In this document: piece by piece, positions 51,995 to 62,050 of the stretch | Numbering within the stretch: the stretch's first letter is position 1 | How the letters are laid out: each line of letters opens with the position of its first letter | Assembly: GCA_963780165.1 (NCBI GenBank) | Contig: CAWABB010000008.1 | Location: forward strand, 1-64,000 | DNA length: 64,000 nucleotides | From: CAWABB01 sp963780165 | Lineage (GTDB): Bacteria > Bacteroidota > Ignavibacteria > UBA10030 > UBA6906 | Direction of reading: 5' to 3' | Position numbers and translations under genes: made by a program | The notes under the pieces: generated by a model | Told to the model about the DNA's origin: nothing | What the model saw: the letters and a program-made list of their open reading frames with translations, nothing else | Databases searched by the model: none

Positions 51995-52873
51995 CTACTC
52001 GATGTACGACGAGTCGGGCGCAACCTGTGTCGAGTCGGCCCGCGGAGCGGCCTGCTCCGGAGCGTAAAGCTCGCGCTGAGGCGGAGGGACGGCCGACCGG
52101 GGAGTGGGAGTCGAGGGCGATTCCAGCTTCTTGATCAGGAAGACTGTGGCGAAGGCCAGGAGCGCGAGCGCAAGAAAGAGAAGGATGATCGATAACGGCG
52201 ACAGCTTCTTTCGACCGGCGGGAGGCGTGTTGCCGTTTGTGCGCGGCTTTGCCGCTGCCTCTTCCGGCGCGCGCGGCTTCGCCGCCGGCCGGGTTGATTG
52301 CGGGCCGGGTTTCGGCGTGGGCGTGCCCGAGGCCGCTTGCGCGGACGCCGATTCCCTGCTGATGCGTGAGAGCTCCCCGATCTGGGCTTCGAAATCGCGG
52401 GCGATGGTGTTCTCGGGATCGATGATGAACACGCGGCGAATTTCGGCCAGCGCGTGGTCGTACTCGCCCTTCTTGACGTAATCGTGGGCGTGCTGGAAAT
52501 ACTGGTTCTTGAGCCACTCGTGAGCCGCGGCTCGTTCGGCCCGGGCGCGCTCGGCCGCCGCCGCGTCCGGCGCGGGTGCGGAAGGCATCGCGCGTTCGCC
52601 CGAGCCTGCCAGCGCACGATCCATGATGCCCGGGATCGATTCGAGAATGTCGCTGCGCTCATCGTCGCCGAGCTTGCCCGCCAGGCTCAACTCGATGAGC
52701 TGTTCGACCTGTCGCTCAAAGGCGAGGACGTACACGTTGCGGGGGCTCAGCTTCTTCGCCTCTCTGACTGACGCGAGGGCGTCGTGATACGAGCCCGCTT
52801 CCGTGAGATCCCGTCCCTTCGCGAGGAGGCCGGCGAGTTCTTCAGATGAGAGAGGCTGCTGATGCTCAGTCAT
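51995..52873 (-). CDS. TPR-like protein with C-terminal membrane anchor
   Basis: A 292-residue protein. Two TPR-like helix pairs (AKGRDLTEAGSYHDALASVR near 19-38 and KKGEYDHALAEIRRVFIIDP near 129-148) flank an Ala-rich helical region, then a Pro/Lys-rich linker, one membrane segment at about 226-247 (SIILLFLALALLAFATVF) and a short periplasmic tail rich in Pro. The plan, cytoplasmic TPR then membrane, mirrors the first 580 residues of the TonB fusion downstream, without a TonB domain, so it may be a partner or a degenerate relative. It ends 369 nt before that gene and starts 12 nt after the ATPase gene. Confidence 0.75.
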   Translation of the reverse strand: MTEHQQPLSSEELAGLLAKGRDLTEAGSYHDALASVREAKKLSPRNVYVLAFERQVEQLIELSLAGKLGDDERSDILESIPGIMDRALAGSGERAMPSAPAPDAAAAERARAERAAAHEWLKNQYFQHAHDYVKKGEYDHALAEIRRVFIIDPENTIARDFEAQIGELSRISRESASAQAASGTPTPKPGPQSTRPAAKPRAPEEAAAKPRTNGNTPPAGRKKLSPLSIILLFLALALLAFATVFLIKKLESPSTPTPRSAVPPPQRELYAPEQAAPRADSTQVAPDSSYIE

Positions 52874-52885
52874 GGTCCGATGCGC

Positions 52886-53983
52886 TCAGAGCGACTTCTC
52901 TGTCTCTCGATCGAAGAAGTGAAGCTTGGTGGTGTCGACCAGAAGCGTGTACGCGCGGCCAACCTCCGGGGGACGGTCGGCGGCGAATCGCGCCACGTAC
53001 TGCGATGCCGTCCCGGTCGTGAAGTAGACGAAGATCTCGTTGCCGACGGGCTCGACCACCTCGACGTTCGCGGTGATGGGTGCCATATGCTCGCCGCCGT
53101 CCTGCTGCTGGGCGAAGATATGCTCGGGGCGGATCCCCAGGACGATCGACGTCGAGCCTTTGAGGCGCTCCTTGTACGAGGTCGGGAGCGTGATGCTGAG
53201 CGGCGAGCCTTCCTGCGCGAACTGCGCCGTTCCGTTCGCTCGAATGGTCCCGGAGAGGAAGTTCATCGTCGGGCTTCCGATGAAGCCCGCAACGAACTTG
53301 TTCGCGGGATGATGATAAATGTTGAGCGGCGTGTCCACCTGCTGCACGATCCCGTCCTTGAGGACCACGATCCGGTCGCCCATCGACATCGCCTCGATCT
53401 GATCGTGCGTCACGTAGATCATGGTCGTCTGCAGGCGGTGGTGGAGTCGTGAGATTTCTGTGCGCATCTGGACGCGGAGGTTGGCGTCGAGGTTGCTCAG
53501 CGGCTCGTCGAAGAGGAAGACCTTGGGGTTCCGGACAATCGCCCTGCCGAGCGCGACGCGCTGGCGTTGACCGCCTGAGAGCGCCTTTGGCTTCCGATCG
53601 AGATAGGCGTCGATGCCCAGGATTTTGGCGGCGTTCTGTACGCGGCGGTCGATCTCGTCCTTCGGAGTTTTCCGGAGTTTCAGCCCGAACGCGAGGTTTT
53701 CGTACACCGTCATGTGCGGGTAGAGGGCGTAGTTCTGAAACACCATCGCGATGTCCCGGTCCTTCGGGGGAACTTCGTTGACAACCTTGCCGTCGATCGA
53801 AATGGTGCCTGTCGAAATCTCCTCAAGTCCCGCGATCATGCGCAAAACAGTTGACTTTCCGCACCCCGAGGGGCCGACCAGGACTACGAACTCTCTGTCC
53901 TTGATTGTGACGGAGACATCACGGACTGCGGTGACCTTTCCGTCGTAGATCTTATGAACGCCTTCAAGCTTGACTTCTGCCAT
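52886..53983 (-). CDS. ugpC: Sugar ABC transporter ATPase, UgpC/MalK/MsmX type
   Basis: A 365-residue ATPase: Walker A GPSGCGKST (about 38-46), Q-loop in VFQNYALYPHMTVYENLAFG, signature LSGGQRQRVALGRA, Walker B VFLFDEPLSNLD, switch His in YVTHDQ, and a C-terminal TOBE/OB region (GIRPEHI, then VVEPVGNEIFVYF). This branch serves several carbohydrate ABC importers. No permease or binding protein lies nearby, so it may be a shared ATPase. ATG 53983 is used because the fold starts there. It is divergent from a LacI-family regulator with an operator between them, pointing to carbohydrate control. Confidence 0.93.
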   Translation of the reverse strand: MAEVKLEGVHKIYDGKVTAVRDVSVTIKDREFVVLVGPSGCGKSTVLRMIAGLEEISTGTISIDGKVVNEVPPKDRDIAMVFQNYALYPHMTVYENLAFGLKLRKTPKDEIDRRVQNAAKILGIDAYLDRKPKALSGGQRQRVALGRAIVRNPKVFLFDEPLSNLDANLRVQMRTEISRLHHRLQTTMIYVTHDQIEAMSMGDRIVVLKDGIVQQVDTPLNIYHHPANKFVAGFIGSPTMNFLSGTIRANGTAQFAQEGSPLSITLPTSYKERLKGSTSIVLGIRPEHIFAQQQDGGEHMAPITANVEVVEPVGNEIFVYFTTGTASQYVARFAADRPPEVGRAYTLLVDTTKLHFFDRETEKSL

Positions 53984-54096
53984 GCGGGGTCCGGAAGGTG
54001 TGGTGATGGGCTCAACAATATACCGACGCACGAAGCAAAACACAACCCCGGTTCGCCCGATCGGGAGCCGACATTACTTCGAAGGGAAAAAAACTC

Positions 54097-54126
54097 TTGA
54101 CAGGAGGGGGGAGCGTCTCGTATCTT
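54097..54126 (+). promoter_or_regulatory. Promoter of the LacI-family gene
   Basis: A consensus -35 TTGACA (54097-54102), 18 nt and -10 TATCTT (54121-54126). The start site would fall at about 54133, inside the palindromic operator, and the ATG is at 54187. Confidence 0.7.
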
Positions 54127-54129
54127 CGG

Positions 54130-54143
54130 TGGAAGCGCTTCCA
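54130..54143. promoter_or_regulatory. LacI-family operator
   Basis: TGGAAGCGCTTCCA is a perfect 14-bp palindrome with the central CG typical of LacI/GalR and cre-type sites. It begins 4 nt after the -10 element, so a bound repressor would block initiation. This implies autoregulation of the LacI gene and probably of the receptor operon behind it; the divergent UgpC-type ATPase start is 147 nt away. Confidence 0.8.
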
Positions 54144-54186
54144 GACCATCCTCCACCAACGCGTCCACAGATCCCCCTCGATCTTC

Positions 54187-55296
54187 ATGCGCGTCACGAT
54201 CTACGACCTTGCGAGAGAGGCCGGTGTCGGCATCGGAACAGTATCCCGATGCCTGAACAACCATCCGAACGTCTCCGCGCCGACCAGGGCTCGCGTTCTG
54301 GACGCAGCGCGGCGGCTGAGCTACCAGCCCCACGCGCACGCACAAGGCCTCGCCTCCCAGCGCACCAATACGATCGCCGCCATCATCCCCTACTTCACCA
54401 ACTACTTCTTCCAGCAGGTCCTGCAGGGCATTCAGGACAAGGCGGGGGAATCGGGGTTCGACCTCATCCTGTACGGTGTCAACCATCCGGAGCAGGTGCA
54501 GGACTATCTTCACCGCTCGCTCCAGCGGGGCAAGGTGGACGGCGTGATGTTCTTCTCTATGAAGTTTCCGGAGAACTATGCCGAGAAGTTCCAACAGATG
54601 CTGCTCCCGCTCGTCCTCGTCGATGGCTCGCATCCGGACTTCGACTCGATTCGCGTGGAGAATCGGGAGGGCGCCTTCCTTGCCGTGCGGCACCTGATCC
54701 GCCTCGGGCATACGCGCATCGCGATGATCAACGCGAGCATGGATACGCTGCCCGCGCGCGAACGGTACCAGGGATATGTCCAGGCGCTGGCGGAGCACGA
54801 CATCCCGCTGTCGACCGACAGGGTCTTCCCGAGCGACACCCCCTGGCAGGACGGGTTCACGAGGGAAGCGGGGCGCGAGGGGATGCGGCGGCTGCTGGCC
54901 CGGCGCAGGGCGGGAGATGGGATCACGGCGGCGCTCGTGGCCAGCGACATCCAGGCGATGGGGGCTCTGGAAGCGGCCCGTGAGGCGCACGTCAGGATCC
55001 CGGAGGAGCTTGCGATCGTCGGGTTCGACGACATCGAGCTTGCGAAGTACCTGCAGCTGACCACGATGCGCCAGCCGATGTACGAAATGGGCGTGCTCGC
55101 GATGGAGCGCCTGGTCGCGCGGATCCGCACCCCCGACTTGGTTCCGACGCTGACCACCTTTGTTCCCGAGCTGGTCGTCCGCGGGACCTGCGGAGCTGCA
55201 TCGCGCGAGAGCGGGCTCGTCCGCCCGGCCGCCACGCTGTCTGAACAGAATCTGATTCGACAACACCCGGCGAATCACGCCGGAGTCACCAGCTGA
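54187..55296 (+). CDS. LacI-family transcriptional regulator
   Basis: A 369-residue repressor. The N-terminal LacI helix-turn-helix is TIYDLAREAGVGIGTVSRCL (3-22) with the hinge helix at about 48-60 (SYQPHAHAQGLASQ). A periplasmic-binding-protein-like effector domain follows (NTIAAIIPYFTNYFFQQVL, VDGVMFFSM, IRLGHTRIAMINA, ALVASDIQAMGAL, LAIVGFDDIELAKYL). The ligand is probably a sugar. A strong promoter overlaps its own operator, and the TonB-dependent receptor gene starts 31 nt downstream, so the two are likely one operon. Confidence 0.94.
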   Translation: MRVTIYDLAREAGVGIGTVSRCLNNHPNVSAPTRARVLDAARRLSYQPHAHAQGLASQRTNTIAAIIPYFTNYFFQQVLQGIQDKAGESGFDLILYGVNHPEQVQDYLHRSLQRGKVDGVMFFSMKFPENYAEKFQQMLLPLVLVDGSHPDFDSIRVENREGAFLAVRHLIRLGHTRIAMINASMDTLPARERYQGYVQALAEHDIPLSTDRVFPSDTPWQDGFTREAGREGMRRLLARRRAGDGITAALVASDIQAMGALEAAREAHVRIPEELAIVGFDDIELAKYLQLTTMRQPMYEMGVLAMERLVARIRTPDLVPTLTTFVPELVVRGTCGAASRESGLVRPAATLSEQNLIRQHPANHAGVTS

Positions 55297-55326
55297 ACCA
55301 CCAGCAACCTGGAGGAGTCAACAGGC

Positions 55327-58161
55327 ATGGGACGGATACTCTGTACGGTTGTTCCGATCCTCCTCCTCGCCGCATCGGTGTCCCTCGCGGGGAACACCGG
55401 AAAAATCACGGGCGAGGTCAAAGACGGGGCGACTGGCGAAGCCCTCGTGGGTGCGAACATCGTCATCCAGGGGACGACCCAGGGGTCGGCCACGAACATC
55501 GACGGGTACTATGTCATTCTCAACATACCCCCCGGGACCTACACGCTGGTCGCCTCGGCGGTGGGCTTCAACCGGAAAACGATCACCAACGTCAACGTCT
55601 CCATCGACCTTACAACGACCATCGATATCTCGATGCAGTCCGCCGTCGTCGAAATGGGTGAAGAGGTTGTGGTGACCGCGGTGCGGCCGATGGTCCAGGC
55701 CGACCAGACCGCCAAGACCGCCGTCGTGGGAGGCGATGCGATCCAGGCCCTGCCGGTGACCGAGGTGTCGGAGGTGATCGACCTCCAGGCAGGGTTCGTC
55801 GGCGGAAGCCTCCGCGGCGGGCGAAGCGGGGAGGTCGCGTACTGGATCGACGGCGTCCCGGTGACCGACGTATTCAACGGAACGCAGGTGGTGGAAGTGA
55901 ACCGGCAACTCGTGCAAGAGCTGCAGCTCGTCTCGGGCGCGTTTAACGCCGAGTACGGCCAGGCCATGTCCGGCATCGTGAACATCGCCACGCGCGAGGG
56001 GGGACCAAAGTTCTCCGGAGGCATCGGGACGTACATCGGCCAGTACTGGACGAACGGGAAGGCGAGTGCGGTGAACGGAGAGAAGCTGGCGTTCCCCGGT
56101 CTCGACGAGTTCGACCCGACTGCCATCCACAACTTTGAAGCGAACCTGAGCGGACCGATCCTGGGGGAAGACCTCACGTTCTTCGTCAATGGCCGCTACA
56201 TCTACTTCGACGGCTGGCTGAAAGGGTACAGCCGGTACAACCCGCAGAACATCTCCTACACCGACCCCCTGACGCGCGAGTTCATCATGTATCGCGATGC
56301 AGAAGGGCGCGGTGACAGCGCGCTCACGTCCATGGACGAGAGCCGGCGGTGGTACGGCCAGGGGAAACTCACGTGGAAGGCCTCGCCGACGATGAAATTG
56401 AACGCGAACTACATTTACGACGACACCAAAGCCAACCGGTATAATCGAAGCTTCTACTATGACCCCGCCGGAATGGGGGATGAACTGAACACCAGCAACA
56501 CGGTCATTCTCCAGTTCAGCCACACGCTGTCCGAGAGGACGTTCTATACCGTCGGTGCGTCCTGGTTCCAGCGTGACGTGGGGTACCGCCTCTACGATTT
56601 TGACTACGTTCCCGACCCATCCGGGACGGGCGACCTGATTCAGGTCGAGCAGCCCGGCGGACCGAGCTACGTGCATCCCAAACTCTTCCTCACGCCCGAT
56701 TCATACAGCTACTTCACGGGCGGGACGGATATGAATGTATTCGATCGCCGGACGATCACCAAGTTGATCAAATTCGATCTGTCAAGCCAGCTGGACCAGG
56801 TCAACCTCATCAAGGTGGGCGCCGAGTACAGATCCCACAACGTGTTCTTCGAGAATATCACGCTTCAGCCGATCGCGACTCAGACCGACATCGACCTGGC
56901 GACGGACAGCCCCTACATCCAGACCCGCATCCTGCCCACATCGTCAAACTCACACGACGTGTACGACCGCCGGCCCCATGAGTTCGCGGCGTACGTGCAG
57001 GACAAGCTCGAGTTCAAGAACTTCATCCTGAATATCGGCGTGCGGTTCGACTATTTCGAGCCTGACGGGTACGTCCTCAACGACGACCTGTCGAACGGGG
57101 GCATCTATTATACTGTGGATGATCCGAATATCTACGCCCCTATCAAGCCCTCGAATCAGGCGAAGACCCTTGAAGAGCGTAGGACGTACTGGTACAAGCC
57201 CGCGAAGGCGAAATCGCAGTTCAGTCCCCGCATCGGGGCATCGTTCCCGATCACTGCGCGGGGCATCGTGTACTTCTCCTACGGCCATTTCTTCCAGGTG
57301 CCACGGTTCGAGCGCCTGTACCAGAATCCTGATTTCAAAATCGGATTCGGAACAGGAAACCAGGGAGTCGTCGGGAACACGGACCTGAGTCCCGAGCAGA
57401 CTATCAACGCTGAGATCGGCGTGCAGCAGCAGCTCACCGACGACATCGCGGTCGACCTCACCGCCTACCTGAGGGACGTTCGCGGGCTGACGGGCACGCG
57501 TTCGCAGGAGATCGTCGTGTTCGGCGGCGCCTCCAAATACAGCCGGTTCACCAACAGCGACTTCGGCCTCATTAAGGGAATCATCATCACGCTGAGAAAG
57601 CAGTTCGGCATGGGCTTCTCCGCCACCGTGGACTACACGTACTCGGTTGCGAAGGGGAGCGCCTCCGATCCGGAACAGGCCCGCAATGCACTCGCCGGCG
57701 GGTCGCTGCCGGAAGTGCAGCTGACACCGCTCCCCTGGGACCAGCGCCACACGCTGAACGTGACGGCGAACTACAGTAAGGAGTCCTGGGGCGTCAGCGC
57801 CATCGGTCAGTTCGGAAGCGGGTTCCCCTATACGCCGAGGAGCTCAGCCGACATCACCTCGCTCCTCACCAACAGCCAGCTCAAGCCGTCGTCCACAAAT
57901 CTCGACCTCCGCGCGTTCTACAACTTCCCGATCGGGGATTTCCGCCTCGTGGCGTTCGCGCGCGTGTTCAACGTGCTCGATACCAGAAACGAAGTGGAGG
58001 TGTGGAACGACACCGGCCGGGCTGGATATACGACGTACGAGGAACAGGCCCGCCAGACGAATCCCTCTGAAGCCATCAACACGCTATCGCAGTGGTACAC
58101 GCAACCCACGTACTACTCGGAGCCCCGGCGGATCGAACTTGGATTGAACCTGGAGTTCTAA
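55327..58161 (+). CDS. TonB-dependent receptor with carboxypeptidase-regulatory-like domain
   Basis: A 944-residue outer-membrane receptor. Signal peptide about 1-21; a carboxypeptidase D regulatory-like domain (about 24-105: GKITGEVKDGATGEALVGAN and DGYYVILNIPPGTYTLVAS); plug domain (about 115-225: VVVTAVRPMV, YWIDGVPVTDVFNG, GAFNAEYGQAMSGIVNI); then a long beta-barrel ending in RIELGLNLEF with terminal Phe. This is the SusC/CirA-like plan common in Bacteroidota and relatives. GGAGG lies before the ATG. The LacI regulator upstream and the surface protein plus PorV-like gene downstream suggest uptake of a regulated carbohydrate or polymer. The substrate is unknown. Confidence 0.93.
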   Translation: MGRILCTVVPILLLAASVSLAGNTGKITGEVKDGATGEALVGANIVIQGTTQGSATNIDGYYVILNIPPGTYTLVASAVGFNRKTITNVNVSIDLTTTIDISMQSAVVEMGEEVVVTAVRPMVQADQTAKTAVVGGDAIQALPVTEVSEVIDLQAGFVGGSLRGGRSGEVAYWIDGVPVTDVFNGTQVVEVNRQLVQELQLVSGAFNAEYGQAMSGIVNIATREGGPKFSGGIGTYIGQYWTNGKASAVNGEKLAFPGLDEFDPTAIHNFEANLSGPILGEDLTFFVNGRYIYFDGWLKGYSRYNPQNISYTDPLTREFIMYRDAEGRGDSALTSMDESRRWYGQGKLTWKASPTMKLNANYIYDDTKANRYNRSFYYDPAGMGDELNTSNTVILQFSHTLSERTFYTVGASWFQRDVGYRLYDFDYVPDPSGTGDLIQVEQPGGPSYVHPKLFLTPDSYSYFTGGTDMNVFDRRTITKLIKFDLSSQLDQVNLIKVGAEYRSHNVFFENITLQPIATQTDIDLATDSPYIQTRILPTSSNSHDVYDRRPHEFAAYVQDKLEFKNFILNIGVRFDYFEPDGYVLNDDLSNGGIYYTVDDPNIYAPIKPSNQAKTLEERRTYWYKPAKAKSQFSPRIGASFPITARGIVYFSYGHFFQVPRFERLYQNPDFKIGFGTGNQGVVGNTDLSPEQTINAEIGVQQQLTDDIAVDLTAYLRDVRGLTGTRSQEIVVFGGASKYSRFTNSDFGLIKGIIITLRKQFGMGFSATVDYTYSVAKGSASDPEQARNALAGGSLPEVQLTPLPWDQRHTLNVTANYSKESWGVSAIGQFGSGFPYTPRSSADITSLLTNSQLKPSSTNLDLRAFYNFPIGDFRLVAFARVFNVLDTRNEVEVWNDTGRAGYTTYEEQARQTNPSEAINTLSQWYTQPTYYSEPRRIELGLNLEF

Positions 58162-61100
58162 TGAAAACAACCAGCATATGCAGCCTCGCCATTCTGTTCA
58201 CCGTCCTGACCGTCGGTGACGCAGCCGGCCAGAGCGGACGCGCGTACCGCCGGTCGGCGGTCATGAATGGCAATCAGGTGAGAACGGTGTTCGGCAACTG
58301 GGGCGTCATCGGACAACCATCCGACACCCGCCCGCGCGGAGCCTGGAGGAACGACAACAACGGCTACCTCGGAGACGTGAGCCCGTTTGTCGGTGCCGAG
58401 GTACGGTGGGCCGACACGACGTTCAGGTCCGTGGTGACCTCTCCTGTCGACCGGCCCACGGGACAACGAGACGAAAGTCCCGAGGGAGCCCCCTGGACCA
58501 TGGAACCTGTCAACGGCTACTTCGGGCCGCCCCCCAATCAGAGCATCGCGCTCAGCAACGACAAGGCAACCTGGCCCGCCGAATGGCCCGACAAGATGTC
58601 GGACCCGAGCGATGCCGGGTGGAAAGGCTCGTGGAACGGCTACTTCGGCAAGAGGATCAGCGCCGACCTCGAGACGTACTTCGTGATGGACGACAACAAC
58701 GACCTGCGTTTCAACGCTCGCGAACAACAATCCCCGGAGGATCGAGTTTCATCCGGATTCCGTGAACCCGACGCGCAACGGACTCGGGCTGACCATCCGC
58801 GTGCGCGGTCTGCAGTGGGCGCAGTTCCTCGCGCAGGACAATATCTTCTGGCTGTATGAAATCGAAAACACGGGCACAACGATCTACGATCGCGTGGTGT
58901 TCGGCATGCTCGTCGGAACCTATGTGGGCGTCACAGGCAGCCAGGACGCCGCCCAGGAGTACAACGACGACTGGTCGTTCTACGATGTGAACGAAAACAT
59001 CACCTACACCGGCGACTACGGCAAGAACACGGCCGGCAATCCCCGGTGGAACCAGGACTTCCCGGTGGGCATGGTGGGGTATGCATTCCTCGAAAGCCCC
59101 GGCAACCCGTTCGATGGCATCGACAACGACGCGGACGGCGATTCTTCCTCCGTGGGGCAAACCTTTCCCGCAGTTCGCGGCGACGAGCTTCGACTCGTCA
59201 GTGATCACGCGCGGCCAGAGGATCGTCCTCATCCAGAACGACTTCACCCGGGTCTCCTACACGGTGCCTTCCCAGGATTCGGTGAAGATCTACACGCGCG
59301 GGATGAAGGACTCCATCTGGATCTACCCGGGGCGCACAAAGGTCGTCGAGGGGAACATCGTCCTGGATCAACTCGGCAACCAGGTGGTGAACAGGAACTC
59401 GTATGACGGCTTCGACAACGACTTCGATGGGCTCATTGACGAAAACCAGTTCCTTCACTATCGACAGTATAAGGTGAACAGGAACCCACCGCACCAGGTG
59501 CTGATCGACATCCTGCGGCCGGTGCGGTACATAGATCGGGTCTTCCCTCCTCCCGGCATCAACCCCACGGCGATGATCGACGAGCGCCGCGACGACGGCG
59601 TGGATAACGACGGTGACTGGAGCCTCGAGTTCGACGACGTCGGGCGCGACGGCATCGGACCTACGGCGGTGAACTACCCGGGTCCGGATTTCGGCGAGTC
59701 TGACGGGGTCCCTACGTCCGGGTACGACCTCCTGGGGAACGACACCGGACTGCCCGGCGAGCCGAACATCGACAAGACCGATGTCAACGAGTCGGACCAG
59801 ATCGGGCTCTCCAGCTTCTACTACTTCACACCCGCGAACGTCGTGCGCCTCGGCGACGACGAAGAGCTCTGGAAGAATCTGGCGCCCGGTTTCTTTGACG
59901 TGCCGACGTCGATTTCCAACAACCGCCCCGTTGCGGGGGAGGACGGCGACTTCATCTACGGGTCGGGCTATTTCCCGCTTCGTGCGAAATCGATCGAGCG
60001 GTTCTCGCTGGCGCTCGTCTACGGCGGCGGCAAGGGCGGCTCGGTCGATGAGGATATCGCCGACCTCCTGAAGAACAAGAAGACGGTGCAGCGGATCTAC
60101 GACGCCAACTACCAGTTCCCGACGCCGCCGGAGAAGCCGACGCTGACGGCCGTTCCTGGAGACGGGCGGGTGACACTCTACTGGGACCGCGTCGCCGAAG
60201 AATCGGTGGATCCGGTGCTGCGCGTGAAGGACTTCGAAGGGTACAAGCTCTACAAGTCCACCGACCCCGACTTCAGCGACATCTTCACGATTACGGATGG
60301 AGCGGGGAACCCTCGCGGATACCGTCCGCTGGGTCAGTACGACATCAAGGACGAGATCACGGGGTACTTCCGGCCATCGCAGGAGTTGTTCGAGGCGGCG
60401 CAGGGCTATTCGTTCTTCCTCGGCGATGACACGGGTCTGCAGCACACGTTCGTGGACAGCAATGTGGACAACGGGCGACGGTACTACTACGCAGTGGTCG
60501 CCTACGACCGCGGAGACGAAGAAACCGGGATCTTCCCCGGGGAGAACACGAAGCAGGTGAGCGTGCTCTCGACGGGCGAGGTGGTGGCCGACATCAATGT
60601 CGCGGTCGTCGTGCCGAACGCTCCCGTCGCAGGCTACGTCCCGCCGAAGGATGCGATGCCGCTCTCGCACGTGGCAGGGCCTGCCACCGGCGATGCCACC
60701 TACAGCATCATCGATCAGACGCGTCTCACGGCCCACACGTACAGGGTGACGTTCCTGGATTCGCAGATCGACGGGAAGGACAACAATGGGAATGGGCGTG
60801 CGGATGCCGCTGACACGCTGGAGTGGAATCGCCTCACGACCGCGTATTCGGTCCTCGATGAGACGCCGGTGAGCGAGGATTTCACCGGCGCGGACACGGC
60901 TCTTGTGACGCTCCAACGGAAGAACATCGTCCCGGGCAGCGAGGTCCTGAAGAATGCGGGCGGCGCAGTTGTGCCGGCCACGTCCTTTGCCATCAATTAT
61001 GAGCGGGGCACGATTCAGGGGACCTCCGCCGGGAGCCTTCCCGCGGGGACATATACCCTGACGTACGTCTATTATCCGGTCTATCAGAGCCCCAACGTCC

Positions 61101-62041
61101 AGGGTTCCCCGTTCCTCGTCGAGAACACCGAGTCGGACATCTTCGACGGAGTATCGGTGAACTTCCGGAACTACTGGTACGTGAAAGATACGCTGTACAC
61201 CGATGGCAGGCCTTCGGGCTGGGTCGGGCCAAACGCATACGTCATGAACTGGGGAGCGGCGAATTTCACGCTGGTGGCGCCGCCGCTGGTCGGCTATGCC
61301 CGGCCGGCCGATTATCAGATTCAATTCGCCGACGGGATCGTGGATACGTCGATCGCCGAGGGCCTCGACCCGTTCTACTTCCCGGGCCCGGTCCCCGTGA
61401 ACTATCGCATCTTCAACACCACCGAACAGCGGTATGTCAAGTTCGCCCTCTTCGAGAACATCTTCGCTGATCCGCCCGCGACCCTCGGCAAGCTCTCTCC
61501 CGGAGATAATCTCATTCTCTTCGAAGAGGATCCCCGAGGTGTCCCGGCGCCGACCTGGCAGGTGTATGTCATCAACAAGGTGGGGGAGCCGGCGGATACG
61601 TTGTATACGCTGGGCGACGGGGACTTCTACATCCGTCAGACCACCAAGGCGTTCGCGGTCGGAGACACGTTGCGGCTCACGACCGGCCTGGCGGCCACTG
61701 ATGCTGCGGTGGCACAGACGTCCCTGAACGACATCCGCGTTGTGCCAAACCCGTACGTCACCGCGGCCTCGTTCGAGCAGCCGCTCCCGCCCGGCGTCAC
61801 AAGCGGCAGGGGCGAGCGGAAGGTGGACTTCACCAACGTGCCGGCCGGCTCGACCATCAGGGTGTTCACGTCACGCGGCGACCATGTCGTCACCCTCCGG
61901 CACGATGGCGGGATCGAAAACGGGACGGTCTCCTGGAATCTCAGGACAACCGAAAACCTGGACATCGCGTTCGGGGTCTACTTCTACGTCGTCGAATCCC
62001 CGGCGGGAACGAAGACCGGCAAACTAGCGATTATCAAGTAG
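58161..62041 (+). pseudogene. Large secreted T9SS-type surface protein interrupted by two frameshifts
   Basis: One gene seen in three frames: 58161 to about 58730 (signal peptide TVGDAAGQ, then GNWGVIGQP, YFVMDDNND), about 58725 to 59150 (GLGLTIRVRGLQWAQFLAQD, YGKNTAGNP, DGIDNDADGD) and about 59150 to 62041 (FDSSVITRGQRIVLIQND through to the C-terminus). Each switch is +1, as if one base had been added, near CCCC at 58732 and GGGG at 59154. The joined product would be about 1290 residues, ending in VPNPYV and SWNLRTTENLDIAFGVYFYV, a FlgD-like/T9SS C-terminal domain. The start overlaps the receptor stop (TAATG). Either a real inactivation or two sequencing/assembly indels; intact flanking frames favour the latter. 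Confidence 0.8.
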
Positions 62042-62050
62042 GAGCCAGCC

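Noticed and set aside
59198..61324. A 708-codon minus-strand open frame opposite the large secreted protein
   Set aside because: His/Arg/Val-rich antisense shadow with no domain; the plus strand has clear family sequence and a T9SS-type end.
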